IMG/VR virus record: IMGVR_UViG_3300028654_000012 | Span: 52,674 to 116,673 of that record | Origin: a virus | Direction: 5' to 3' (one strand) | Length of the DNA stretch: 64,000 nt | In this document: positions 57,460 to 64,000 of the stretch, piece after piece | How positions within the stretch are numbered: position 1 is the stretch's first letter | Layout of the letters: each line of letters begins with the position of its first letter | The notes under the pieces: generated by a model | The model's input: the letters and a program-made list of their open reading frames with translations, nothing else | Databases searched by the model: none | What the model was told of the DNA's origin: nothing | Program-made: the position numbers and the translations under genes

Positions 57460-57896
57460 TATCGTATCCTCGTAAACTCTGACCACTTCGTTTGGCACTT
57501 AATACATTCAAACGTAATTGTATCTTTTCCCGAATACCACAACACCTTCTCACCGAAGGACGAACATTCTGGACATTTAGGACTACCTAGTCTGGCATCT
57601 AATTCCCTACTCGTAGTCGCTTCTGTCCACTTAGGATGTTTAAGAAAGTCCGGAGCCTCCGGTAAGAAGGTAGCAATACTATGTCTCTGCTTGTCATAAG
57701 CTAATACAAATGTCTTCTCTTTATATGAGAGAGAACATATGTTAACCCGATTACTTTGTTTCTGAAGTATAGAAGCTTTTCCCTTTTTAATAAGAGAACA
57801 AAGCTCTCGGTAATCAGACTTGCTTAGAGGTACTGAATACCTCTGTTGAGCTCTCTTGAGGGCGTGGAGTTGCTGGCACTGTTCCTTTGTCTTCAT
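57459..57896 (-). CDS. Zinc-ribbon protein with HALKRAQQRY start
   Basis: A 145-residue protein with the ATG at 57896 (GAGG nine bases upstream). It starts with LHALKRAQQRYSV, has YDKQRHSIATFLP in the middle and ends in a zinc ribbon: CPEC and CIKC. The first half resembles the HAQHVHQRLLERY protein at 47449. It overlaps the preceding gene by 83 bases, unusually long here. Confidence 0.58.
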   Translation of the reverse strand: MKTKEQCQQLHALKRAQQRYSVPLSKSDYRELCSLIKKGKASILQKQSNRVNICSLSYKEKTFVLAYDKQRHSIATFLPEAPDFLKHPKWTEATTSRELDARLGSPKCPECSSFGEKVLWYSGKDTITFECIKCQTKWSEFTRIR

Positions 57897-58641
57897 TGGA
57901 CTTTGCCTCATACCATATCTCGCCTGACATCACAGACTTCATAATTATATCACTAACACTGTAGTTAGAATCCTTAATCTGTTCGAGATGTTTAGGTGAT
58001 TTATATAGCCAGGACATAAACGTTTTACGATCTTCTGGATTCATCCTACTTAACCCGTCCAAGATATCTACTTGAGAGAATCTGTAGTTTGTTTCCACCT
58101 TCTTCTGAAGCATACTAAAAGTTCTATGAGCGATCTCTTTATTAGGATGTGTCTCCAAGTTAGAGGAGATCATAGAGTAGAACTCAGGTGAGTGACCTTC
58201 AATAGGCTCTTTCTCCAGACAGTCTACTATGTATTTGATTATCTGAGGAGGAATACTCCCCGGATTATTAGCCAGGGGACGTATGATACCTCCGGCCAAA
58301 AGATCTTTACATCTACGGATATAGGTGGCTAGTCGGGCTGTCTCAACTCCCGTACCATAGGTGAGTAGCTCATCTTCTATCCAAATGGGAGCTCTCCACT
58401 TGACGACGAAGTTGGTATAGTCTACATGCCACTGTCGTTCACCCCTGACCCATCCTTCCTTTAAAGCCTTAGCAAAGGCTTCATAATGGCCCTGAGGTAA
58501 CTCTGCCCATCCACCCCGCTGGATGTATTCTAAGGCGACGTTGCGAAAGTATACGGGCCTTTTGAGGGCCGTAAAAAGTTGTAGCTGTCCTGGAAAATCT
58601 GAAGCTTCAAGTCTAAGTCGGGTAATATAAAAACCACTCAT
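57814..58641 (-). CDS. Hypothetical 275-residue protein
   Basis: A protein of mixed helical composition with no clear motif. The last 28 residues are Ser/Thr/Pro-rich and overlap the next gene in another frame, so the true end may be a linker-like tail. It starts in an ATGA overlap with a small membrane peptide. Confidence 0.58.
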   Translation of the reverse strand: MSGFYITRLRLEASDFPGQLQLFTALKRPVYFRNVALEYIQRGGWAELPQGHYEAFAKALKEGWVRGERQWHVDYTNFVVKWRAPIWIEDELLTYGTGVETARLATYIRRCKDLLAGGIIRPLANNPGSIPPQIIKYIVDCLEKEPIEGHSPEFYSMISSNLETHPNKEIAHRTFSMLQKKVETNYRFSQVDILDGLSRMNPEDRKTFMSWLYKSPKHLEQIKDSNYSVSDIIMKSVMSGEIWYEAKSNEDKGTVPATPRPQESSTEVFSTSKQV

Positions 58642-58724
58642 CGCTTGCTCCTAATAGCATCAGCTATAGAAATTAATCCAAAGTAAATCGCGCATGCAAT
58701 AAACCAACATCCAAGTGAGCTCAT
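58638..58724 (-). CDS. 28-residue membrane micropeptide
   Basis: A 28-codon ORF with ATGA overlaps at both ends. Residues 5-21 form a hydrophobic helix (Trp, Phe, Ile, Ala, Cys), then a basic end RSKR. It fills what would otherwise be an 80-base gap. Function unknown. Confidence 0.45.
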   Translation of the reverse strand: MSSLGCWFIACAIYFGLISIADAIRSKR

Positions 58725-59014
58725 GCTTCCTCCGGATGAAACTTTGCCATCCAATCTCTAATTCGTTTTGACTCTTGAGGAGTAAATTTAAAGTCTTCGG
58801 AACCTAAACAGTTCTCATAGATATACTTTAAAATTTCATCCGCCTGTACGCCGACGTCTTCTAAATCTTCGTTACAGTACTCACAGGGATAACTTTGTTT
58901 TTTCTCACCGGTCGCTACAGAGCACTTACGCTCATCTAGACCAATGTCGTAGCCATACTTGCATCCATGCTTCGAGCAACAGTGCTCGGTATGGACATCC
59001 GTTTCATTACTCAT
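58721..59014 (-). CDS. Conserved phage cysteine-cluster protein (SKHGCKYG type)
   Basis: A 97-residue protein. CCSKHGCKYGYD near residue 12, then CSVATG and a YPCEYC pair give a compact cysteine/histidine cluster that recurs in phage proteins of unknown function; the C-terminal half is helical. Zinc binding is probable. Confidence 0.65.
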   Translation of the reverse strand: MSNETDVHTEHCCSKHGCKYGYDIGLDERKCSVATGEKKQSYPCEYCNEDLEDVGVQADEILKYIYENCLGSEDFKFTPQESKRIRDWMAKFHPEEA

Positions 59015-59364
59015 AGAATTTCATAGGGGGCGTAACGCTCATTAAAAAATATGAAGCCCTGAATAAAGAGTAACGACATTGGATCTAATGGTTGGGATAT
59101 GAGTTCTATCTTACCATCTATTACTTCTTTCCGCTGGACGATAACGTTACTAGATGCGAGTCGAGGCATTAACTCTTGTAGCTTGGCCGCAATATTCTTT
59201 CCTACCTTCTCGCCAATCAAGGCTTTATTATTACCTACGAACTTGAGAATGATAGGTCTATCTATCTTAGCGTGCATCATTAGAGTCTTAAGTAAGCACA
59301 TGTCCTGGGTAGATATAGTGACCATTCTCTCAGGGTTTGTTTTAGGCAAAAGCTCAAAGGCCAT
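59011..59364 (-). CDS. Hypothetical 117-residue protein
   Basis: An alpha/beta protein with hydrophobic, evenly spaced segments (RPIILKFVGNNKALIG), joined by a four-base overlap to the next gene. No family is recognised. Confidence 0.58.
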   Translation of the reverse strand: MAFELLPKTNPERMVTISTQDMCLLKTLMMHAKIDRPIILKFVGNNKALIGEKVGKNIAAKLQELMPRLASSNVIVQRKEVIDGKIELISQPLDPMSLLFIQGFIFFNERYAPYEIL

Positions 59365-59366
59365 AA

Positions 59367-59573
59367 TTATTCCTCTAACGTCTTCTCTAATAGATCCGCT
59401 ATCTTACCCTTATCAGCCCGCTCAACACAAGCGTAGCAGTCCGAAGCCCACGAATGACTATGTCTATAATCTTTTATTCCAGTAGCACAAGACCCATAAT
59501 TAACCTTGCTTTCCGTTTTAAGACGGGTAATAAGGTCTCTTATCTTAGCCATCTGCCGTTCAGCTTTGATCAT
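59367..59573 (-). CDS. Hypothetical 68-residue protein
   Basis: A helical protein with a central Cys/His/Trp part (SHSWASDCYACVERAD) that may bind metal. A second ATG lies 21 bases in. No family is recognised. Confidence 0.55.
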   Translation of the reverse strand: MIKAERQMAKIRDLITRLKTESKVNYGSCATGIKDYRHSHSWASDCYACVERADKGKIADLLEKTLEE

Positions 59574-59575
59574 AG

Positions 59576-60016
59576 TTATACCTTCTTAGTCTTGAGTCCC
59601 GACATTCGAATACGAACTAATTGAGGAATCTTGTCTGCTGGGTATAGAGGCAGTCTCTTCTTGATCTCTTCTACGACCTGATCAAAAGTTAGGCCTTGAT
59701 TAAGGAGTTCATCTGCTAATTTAGTTTGACCAAAGCGCTGATGAGATACTTTAGGTTCAGAGACTACCACAGTTGTCGTTTCAGAAACTTCTTTACGAAC
59801 CGTTTCTTGTCGAGCAGCTTTCTCCTGCCTTCTCATTTCCGCCTCAATGACTTTGTCGTCAGTAGGGTCTATTACAGGGTACTTCTCTAAAGCTTCAGGT
59901 AACATGAAAGCTCTACCTGTAAGAACACACTTCCAGCAAGACCCTGGATATTCTCCAGACATCTTACCGGGACAAGTATTACACTTTGCCCTTACAACAT
60001 CATGGTCTCTTTTCAT
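59576..60016 (-). CDS. Cysteine-motif protein with helical C-terminus
   Basis: A 146-residue protein. CNTCPGK and CWKCV at 12-30 form a likely zinc site; a long Glu/Arg/Lys helix follows, and residues 95-146 form a separate helical part. It begins in a four-base overlap with the gene before it. No family is recognised. Confidence 0.58.
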   Translation of the reverse strand: MKRDHDVVRAKCNTCPGKMSGEYPGSCWKCVLTGRAFMLPEALEKYPVIDPTDDKVIEAEMRRQEKAARQETVRKEVSETTTVVVSEPKVSHQRFGQTKLADELLNQGLTFDQVVEEIKKRLPLYPADKIPQLVRIRMSGLKTKKV

Positions 60017-60489
60017 TGATCCTTCTTAAACGCTTTGAGTAGTCGAGGCACTGTTAAACGAGTTCTATTAATTTTATGGAAGAAGTCTAACAATTCCATT
60101 TGGTCTTTTGTTAACTTTCCTAGGAGCTTCATTTTACTATCTAACGGAAACTCTTTTAGAAGTAAGTCTAAATCTTCTGCAGTCATATTTACATCTTCTA
60201 CAAAAGAAGTAAGGCTAGTCATATAACTATTAAAAGTTACAGTGAGACTCTGTATCTGCCTCTCTTTGGCCATCATGGCGCCTTTAGCCTCATGCATTTC
60301 CCAAAGAGCATGATCATTCTTATCTACGTTAATAGATTGTCCTTTAGGCATGAAGAAACCGAGATGGTGTTCAGAAGAATCTTTCACGGTGTAAAGTTTA
60401 TTCCGCAGCAAGCCCCCTGACGATGGACCTATATATTTAAGAACATCATGAGGAAGTACTGCCTTCATTTCTCTAAGCGTCATCTTCAT
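60013..60489 (-). CDS. Hypothetical 158-residue protein
   Basis: A protein with a small N-terminal beta-rich part (KYIGPSSGGLLRNKLYTVK) and a helical rest. Overlaps neighbours at both ends (17 bases and 4 bases). No family is recognised. Confidence 0.58.
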   Translation of the reverse strand: MKMTLREMKAVLPHDVLKYIGPSSGGLLRNKLYTVKDSSEHHLGFFMPKGQSINVDKNDHALWEMHEAKGAMMAKERQIQSLTVTFNSYMTSLTSFVEDVNMTAEDLDLLLKEFPLDSKMKLLGKLTKDQMELLDFFHKINRTRLTVPRLLKAFKKDQ

Positions 60490-60907
60490 CTTTCTGGTCC
60501 TTGAGGGTATGAATCATTTCACTAGTCTTGACGTCTTCAAGATTAGCGAGGCGAACACTGGTGGGAGGATATACAAACCCTTCTAACTCTTTAACTTCTG
60601 GAGAAAACTTTACCGTGAACCCTTTACGAGGGCCTCCTGTACGGATCCAGCCTACTCTACCGATGGCTTTATCCATTTCAGGATTCCACTTAACTTTACC
60701 CCCGAAAGCGGAATCGACTTTCTTTTCTACGACAACATAGTCTCCGATCCCTAGATGTCTATCTAGCTTTCGGGGAGCGCAGTTAGGACATCCAGGGCAT
60801 TTGAGGGTGCAGACGTCGCATCCATTACACTCGCCACTTGAATAGCACTTAGCATTAAAGTCGTAACCTAAAGTCTTATCACCATTACACTCAGTAGCTG
60901 TTTCCAT
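60473..60907 (-). CDS. Cysteine-rich protein with SH3-like barrel
   Basis: A 144-residue protein. The first 45 residues carry nine cysteines in CNGCDVCTLKCPGCPNC form. The rest resembles an SH3/KOW-like barrel (GIGDYVVVEKK, then GRVGWIRTGGP), like those in the large virion proteins. It is likely zinc-binding; function unknown. Confidence 0.6.
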   Translation of the reverse strand: METATECNGDKTLGYDFNAKCYSSGECNGCDVCTLKCPGCPNCAPRKLDRHLGIGDYVVVEKKVDSAFGGKVKWNPEMDKAIGRVGWIRTGGPRKGFTVKFSPEVKELEGFVYPPTSVRLANLEDVKTSEMIHTLKDQKDEDDA

Positions 60908-60909
60908 AA

Positions 60910-61293
60910 TTACTCCACTACTATCTTAACACGTTGATGTGCTTTGGACATTAAATCGTCCCTAACTTCCCAAGCCTCAGTAATAATATCATCGAATCCA
61001 TGCTCACTATAATCTTTACCAATTACAGTTTCCAGAGTCTCCTCAAAAGGATTCTCAAGGTCATCTTCGTGACATCGGCCCATATACTCCATAACATCAT
61101 CGCAGCCATGGCGGTCGTCTATAAATTCCGCCATAGCCTCAGCTATCCAATAAGGTACTTTATCCCAATCTACTCTCTTCAATAGATCTTTTTCTACCGC
61201 CCCTCTAAAGCAGGGCTTGCAGTACGATTTGGATTTGTTTCTATGGAAAGTATTTAAAGTACAGCAGAGTTTATTCTTAGTTAGTCCAGCCAT
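60910..61293 (-). CDS. LCC-family cysteine-rich protein (g)
   Basis: A 127-residue protein; the ATG at 61293 puts the NKLCCTLN motif at residues 7-14 as in its relatives, while an upstream ATG at 61344 would add an unrelated segment. After LCC comes only one CKPC pair. The following 85 residues are acidic and helical. It is the longest member and a divergent one. Confidence 0.6.
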   Translation of the reverse strand: MAGLTKNKLCCTLNTFHRNKSKSYCKPCFRGAVEKDLLKRVDWDKVPYWIAEAMAEFIDDRHGCDDVMEYMGRCHEDDLENPFEETLETVIGKDYSEHGFDDIITEAWEVRDDLMSKAHQRVKIVVE

Positions 61294-61843
61294 CGCCTTC
61301 CACCCACGTAACAAGAATGGTATGCTTACCGACCGTATGTTCACGGATATTCAATTGAGTCGTACCAAAGGGACCAATATCAACACGTCCCTGATAAAGG
61401 TTAGGATGATCCGTTAGCTCCTGAACTGCAATGTCTTGGAATTGTTTACGAACAGTTCTAGAGCCGCCGTCGATCTGGACGATATGGCGAGTACCTTTCT
61501 TTAAAAGAAGTCTAAAGAGGTTAACTAAAGTTCGCCTGACATAGCTATTAGGAGCCTTGCCCGACTTAACCGCACCTGTCTTAAAGATTCTTCGGATCTT
61601 AAAAGCATCCATATCTAACTTTACTAGTTCAGACAGTCTACTAAGGCCACTATACTGGCCGCTGACAATCAAAGAATTAGGAGTTAGGATCTGATAATTA
61701 TCCCCTACGACTCCGTACTGAGCTAAGATATATTGGATTACCGGATCGTCTTTCCGAACCTTATAGTTCTTGGAAGAGATGTAGAGCTTAGTAGTCCTAT
61801 CGAATACACCAAAATGAGACAGCCCTTTCGGATACTTATTCAT
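61277..61843 (-). CDS. Hypothetical 188-residue protein
   Basis: A basic alpha/beta protein with no clear motif (SLIVSGQYSGLSRLSEL, then KSGKAPNSYVRR). It may bind nucleic acid given its charge. Its end overlaps protein (g) by 17 bases. No family is recognised. Confidence 0.58.
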   Translation of the reverse strand: MNKYPKGLSHFGVFDRTTKLYISSKNYKVRKDDPVIQYILAQYGVVGDNYQILTPNSLIVSGQYSGLSRLSELVKLDMDAFKIRRIFKTGAVKSGKAPNSYVRRTLVNLFRLLLKKGTRHIVQIDGGSRTVRKQFQDIAVQELTDHPNLYQGRVDIGPFGTTQLNIREHTVGKHTILVTWVEGDGWTN

Positions 61844-61851
61844 ACACTCTC

Positions 61852-62178
61852 CTAAAATTTACATTCCTTACATCTACGATGTAGCTCAATCTCATTAGCC
61901 ACCACATCTACCTTACCTAAAACGGTTGTTAGTCTTAACAACTCTTTTAGATCTATAAGGGGAAGCTCTTTATTATGGTTATATTTCCTACGCTTCATCT
62001 CGTCGACCAACTGGGTATGGCGCCAAGAAATATCGCACGCATCTACTAATCCGGTACGAATATACCCATCTACTTTGATTCCCTTATTAATACTTCCCAC
62101 AAACATATGCATCTCAACATGTTCACCAAGAAGATGTTTGCGGCACATTTTAGAGGGATCTACCTTCCACATTCTCAT
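61852..62178 (-). CDS. Endonuclease V-like pyrimidine-dimer DNA glycosylase (DenV type)
   Basis: A 108-residue protein. RMWKVDPSKMCRKHLLGEHVEMH is the N-terminal signature of the T4 DenV-related Pyr_excise family (T4 has SELADQHLMAEYRELPRV); the Glu in GEHVE fits catalytic Glu23 of T4. KYNHN follows the pattern of this family. It would cut at UV-induced dimers. It starts in a TAATG overlap. Confidence 0.8.
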   Translation of the reverse strand: MRMWKVDPSKMCRKHLLGEHVEMHMFVGSINKGIKVDGYIRTGLVDACDISWRHTQLVDEMKRRKYNHNKELPLIDLKELLRLTTVLGKVDVVANEIELHRRCKECKF

Positions 62179-62321
62179 TAGGAATCTCTATTACAATCGA
62201 CACAGATAGGCTTAGGAGGAAAATGTTCCCCATAGTTTAGTATAATCATATGATCTTTTATTACTCCATGGATCATATAAATGAGACAGCTTTGAAGCCA
62301 TCTCCATTTCATGGCGTACAT
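62178..62321 (-). CDS. 47-residue protein with strong ribosome site
   Basis: A 47-codon ORF with a near-perfect AGGAGG upstream, and joined to the DenV-like gene by TAATG. It ends in CVDCNRDS, a single CxxC. It is missing from long-ORF searches but its ribosome site and coupling are good evidence. Confidence 0.6.
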   Translation of the reverse strand: MYAMKWRWLQSCLIYMIHGVIKDHMIILNYGEHFPPKPICVDCNRDS

Positions 62322-62330
62322 AATAACCTC

Positions 62331-62828
62331 CTAGGTAGCTTTCAGCTGCCCGCGAATATTCTTTACGAACTCAAGCTTGTCATTCAGAGTGTCTATTACG
62401 GTGTCTACGTCAGGACATATGACAGGTATCCCGTACTTTTTAATGAAGGCAGTCATACGCTCATTGTTATCCGCGGATAACTCCATGTCGTCATCTCTAT
62501 AGGTTAGAGAGATGCCTGGAGCAAGAGGTACTTGGTAACAGTATTCCTTCATGTACTCAATTACATTACCCCACCTTCGAACAACACTTTTCCCCGTTGA
62601 AGCATGTAACGATAGGGCAAAGTTGCCTCTCTGACTATGATCTACCCAGTTACTAGGTAGAGTCCATACTTCCTGAGAGAGAAATGACCCTTTAAGAATA
62701 GCCCGCGCTATAGTCTTCTTAATATCATTATGGGCCTTCTGCCGTTTCTCAGAAGCTTTATAAGCAGCTCTATTTACCTCGTTCTGCTTTCTGAGAAGAA
62801 TCTTCATTCTACTATCTAAATAATTCAT
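62331..62828 (-). CDS. Hypothetical 165-residue protein
   Basis: The ATG at 62828 has AGGA upstream and is preferred to a TTG at 62855. The first half is a basic helix, the second an alpha/beta part with VPLAPGISLTYRDDD. No family is recognised. Confidence 0.58.
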   Translation of the reverse strand: MNYLDSRMKILLRKQNEVNRAAYKASEKRQKAHNDIKKTIARAILKGSFLSQEVWTLPSNWVDHSQRGNFALSLHASTGKSVVRRWGNVIEYMKEYCYQVPLAPGISLTYRDDDMELSADNNERMTAFIKKYGIPVICPDVDTVIDTLNDKLEFVKNIRGQLKAT

Positions 62829-63051
62829 CTTGGCATCCTGGACAATCCTCTCCAATACAAGTGGTAGTAGGATATAGTTTATTATATGCTGGCCAAATCA
62901 ACGGCGATAACACCGCTTCAACAAGAATTAATACAGAATGTGTTGATTCATATCTAAGACGTAATACTCCTCCGCGTCTGAGTAACTTATTAAAGTATCT
63001 CAAGTATTGGATCAAATACACTGCAGCTGCGAAGGCTAGGAGCGATTTCAT
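62812..63051 (-). CDS. Hypothetical membrane protein with C-terminal CxxC
   Basis: A 79-residue protein with a hydrophobic start (about 4-17), another hydrophobic part (about 40-54) and CIGEDCPGCQ near the end. The N-terminus could be a signal or anchor. It precedes the next gene's start by overlap. Confidence 0.55.
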   Translation of the reverse strand: MKSLLAFAAAVYLIQYLRYFNKLLRRGGVLRLRYESTHSVLILVEAVLSPLIWPAYNKLYPTTTCIGEDCPGCQDELFR

Positions 63052-63053
63052 AG

Positions 63054-63173
63054 TTAGTGGTAGGCGTCTATATGACGCTTAGTACATTGATGGCACATTG
63101 AGGTATCGGGATCACACTGCATACAACATAGCAAGTCTCTAACCTTACGATCACAGACCTGGCACCTTCTCAT
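63054..63173 (-). CDS. LCC-family small cysteine-rich protein (h)
   Basis: A 39-residue protein with CQVC, then LLCCMQC and CHQC, joined to the ClpS-like gene by ATGA. The LCC pair is internal rather than N-terminal, so membership is looser. A double-CxxC zinc site is likely. Confidence 0.55.
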   Translation of the reverse strand: MRRCQVCDRKVRDLLCCMQCDPDTSMCHQCTKRHIDAYH

Positions 63174-63454
63174 TGCTGGACCTTAACCTTTAGACCATCT
63201 GCTTCCAATATCATAGCTACCTCTTCACATCTAGTAGCAGAACCTTCTATGACAACCGCACTACCCTTATTGTGAATTGTAGTAGCAATAGATCTTGCCT
63301 TACCTAAAGCACATCCAGTCGCTTTGATTAAGGACTTTTCTACTTGGTCAAAGGAATGGCAACTGCAGTTAAACAAAATGGTACGCCAACCAGACCCTAG
63401 ATCTGTACCATCGGTTATCTCAGTTTCCTGATCGTGCTTTCCTTCTGTAGACAT
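63170..63454 (-). CDS. clpS: ClpS-like adaptor protein
   Basis: A 94-residue protein. After a charged 22-residue tail, the core WRTILFNCSCHSFDQVEKSL, then ARSIATTIHNKGSAVV and EGSATRCEEVAMIL, fits the ClpS fold in strand-helix order and in hydrophobic spacing. Cellular ClpS has ND near the first loop for N-degron binding; here NCSCHSF replaces it, so specificity may differ. ClpS brings N-end-rule substrates to ClpAP/ClpCP. Phage ClpS is uncommon. Confidence 0.72.
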   Translation of the reverse strand: MSTEGKHDQETEITDGTDLGSGWRTILFNCSCHSFDQVEKSLIKATGCALGKARSIATTIHNKGSAVVIEGSATRCEEVAMILEADGLKVKVQQ

Positions 63455-63456
63455 AC

Positions 63457-63537
63457 CTACTCCGTAAAGTTAAAAATGTACAACAAGAATACAAATTCTA
63501 CTAATAAAATTCCCTGAAGTAACGCTCTATCACTCAT
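63457..63537 (-). CDS. 26-residue membrane micropeptide
   Basis: A 26-codon ORF of one hydrophobic helix (about 8-22: Leu, Val, Phe, Ile) with a polar start. Overlaps the previous gene by eight bases and ends two bases before the ClpS-like gene. Resembles the 26-residue peptide at 4244 in size and type. Confidence 0.42.
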   Translation of the reverse strand: MSDRALLQGILLVEFVFLLYIFNFTE

Positions 63538-63721
63538 TAGGATCCTCTGCAGCTACCCAAGGTTCCTTTACAGGTACTTGTCGTTTGAATACCCACCTCT
63601 CGTCGTAAATACCTCCGAAAGCCGCTTTACCGCTAGGTATAACTTGCACGAGCTCCCAACCATCTTCACCTAACTTTTTTAGATTAGCCGCCGAACTTGT
63701 TTGGAGATATTCCCATTTCAT
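63530..63721 (-). CDS. DUF4177-like small protein
   Basis: A 63-residue protein of the pattern MKWEY...LGEDGWELVQV...WVFKR, which is that of DUF4177-type domains found widely in bacteria and phages. No role is known. It starts in an ATGA overlap with the LCC-family gene. Confidence 0.72.
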   Translation of the reverse strand: MKWEYLQTSSAANLKKLGEDGWELVQVIPSGKAAFGGIYDERWVFKRQVPVKEPWVAAEDPNE

Positions 63722-63894
63722 ATAATAGCCCGCTGACGTTCATAATTGTAGAATAGATGTTGCCCATGCTTTTTAGATTTAGAGCAAGGGTGACGTGTAA
63801 TCCGTTTATTATTTCCACATCCTTTACAGATTAGTCTAAAACATAAGACGCACTTCCAGTAAGGACTTAAGGTGCAGCAGAGTTTCTTTTTCAC
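63718..63894 (-). CDS. LCC-family small cysteine-rich protein (i)
   Basis: A 58-residue protein with a GTG start: KKKLCCTLSP, CVLC, four residues, CKGC, then a basic His-rich tail. It has the cleanest core of the family together with (f). It is the first gene of the right arm as read leftward from the hairpin. Function unknown. Confidence 0.65.
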   Translation of the reverse strand: MKKKLCCTLSPYWKCVLCFRLICKGCGNNKRITRHPCSKSKKHGQHLFYNYERQRAII

Positions 63895-63902
63895 AAATTT
63901 TG

Positions 63903-63930
63903 CACGGCCACTAGTTATAAGCTGGCCGTG
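63903..63930. other. Perfect 8-bp inverted repeat
   Basis: CACGGCCA and TGGCCGTG pair around a 12-base loop. No T-run follows on either strand, so it is not a textbook terminator. It lies between the (i) gene and a possible gene end at the edge. It might end - strand transcription by a rho-type route or serve as a protein site. Confidence 0.5.
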
Positions 63931-63942
63931 ACTAACTTGATC

Positions 63943-64000
63943 TTAGGCGCTGACGTTCGCGCGCTGCAGGTAATTACCGATGCGGCTTACCGTAGACTGC
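63943..64000 (-). CDS. Possible C-terminal end of a gene entering from the right
   Basis: Only one - strand frame is open to the edge; it encodes about 18 residues ending in RANVSA and then stops at 63943-63945. The preceding DNA is richer in G+C than the right arm. Too short to assign. Confidence 0.3.
   Translation of the reverse strand, partial: QSTVSRIGNYLQRANVSA

Noticed and set aside
1-64000. CRISPR array, insertion sequence, integrase or attachment site
   Set aside because: No regular spaced direct repeats, transposase or integrase motifs were seen; nothing suggests a temperate lifestyle in this window.

Overview
The window is a continuous stretch of a tailed-phage genome (Caudoviricetes-type), probably a large one. 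It has densely packed, mostly overlapping genes, its own replication machinery (DnaB-type helicase, two loader-like ATPases, split primase, UDG-DNA polymerase I fusion, RecA, SSB-like protein, ligase, RuvB), PhoH, dUTPase and a tail-fibre protein with repeats typical of phage. No large terminase, portal or major capsid gene is recognisable, so the genome continues beyond the window. The sequence is AT-rich by eye and nothing in it fixes the host.

Left arm (about 0.1-25.8 kb, all + strand) is replication, recombination, nucleotide and transcription genes: helicase loader, AAA+ ATPase and DnaB; a sigma-like factor; a free primase zinc domain; SSB-like protein and RecA; a membrane site-2 protease; a Rad50/SbcC-type ATPase split into two genes around an SbcD-type nuclease; a NinG-like HNH protein; UDG-polymerase; dUTPase; a free Toprim primase core; a NusG-like factor; and two more sigma-like genes. 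Interleaved are FolE2, QueD, QueE and QueC, which together make 7-cyano-7-deazaguanine (preQ0), and a TGT/DpdA-like enzyme that could place it in DNA. The phage therefore probably carries 7-deazaguanine-modified DNA.

Middle (25.8-42.7 kb, + strand) holds large proteins that are probably virion-associated: a 1466-aa multidomain protein, a 1578-aa tail fibre with an inserted beta-propeller, a 954-aa HAD plus HEAT-like protein, a metallophosphoesterase, a membrane-anchored trypsin-like protease and PhoH.

Right arm (42.7-63.9 kb, all - strand) converges on the + genes at about 42.7 kb. It holds short, translationally coupled accessory genes: RuvB, a nucleotidyltransferase, a PmtA-like methyltransferase, thioredoxin, a papain-like protease, a WGR-domain DNA ligase, methionine aminopeptidase, a SLOG protein, CBS-less IMP dehydrogenase (which would feed GTP to FolE2), a T4 endonuclease V-like glycosylase, a ClpS-like adaptor and many unknowns. 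Many genes here overlap by ATGA or TAATG, and the short gaps contain micro-ORFs of 26-60 codons.

The most unusual signals are: (1) a dispersed family of small cysteine-rich proteins sharing an LCCxL...CxxC(4-5)Cxx[CH] core; (2) the complete preQ0 pathway with a FolE2-type first step plus IMPDH; (3) a Rad50 split at its zinc hook; (4) a proteolysis toolkit (M50, S1, C1A, MetAP, ClpS); (5) three sigma-like factors, one with a C-terminal SH3/KOW-like domain, plus NusG; (6) a bipartite promoter-like sequence found twice with identical spacing.
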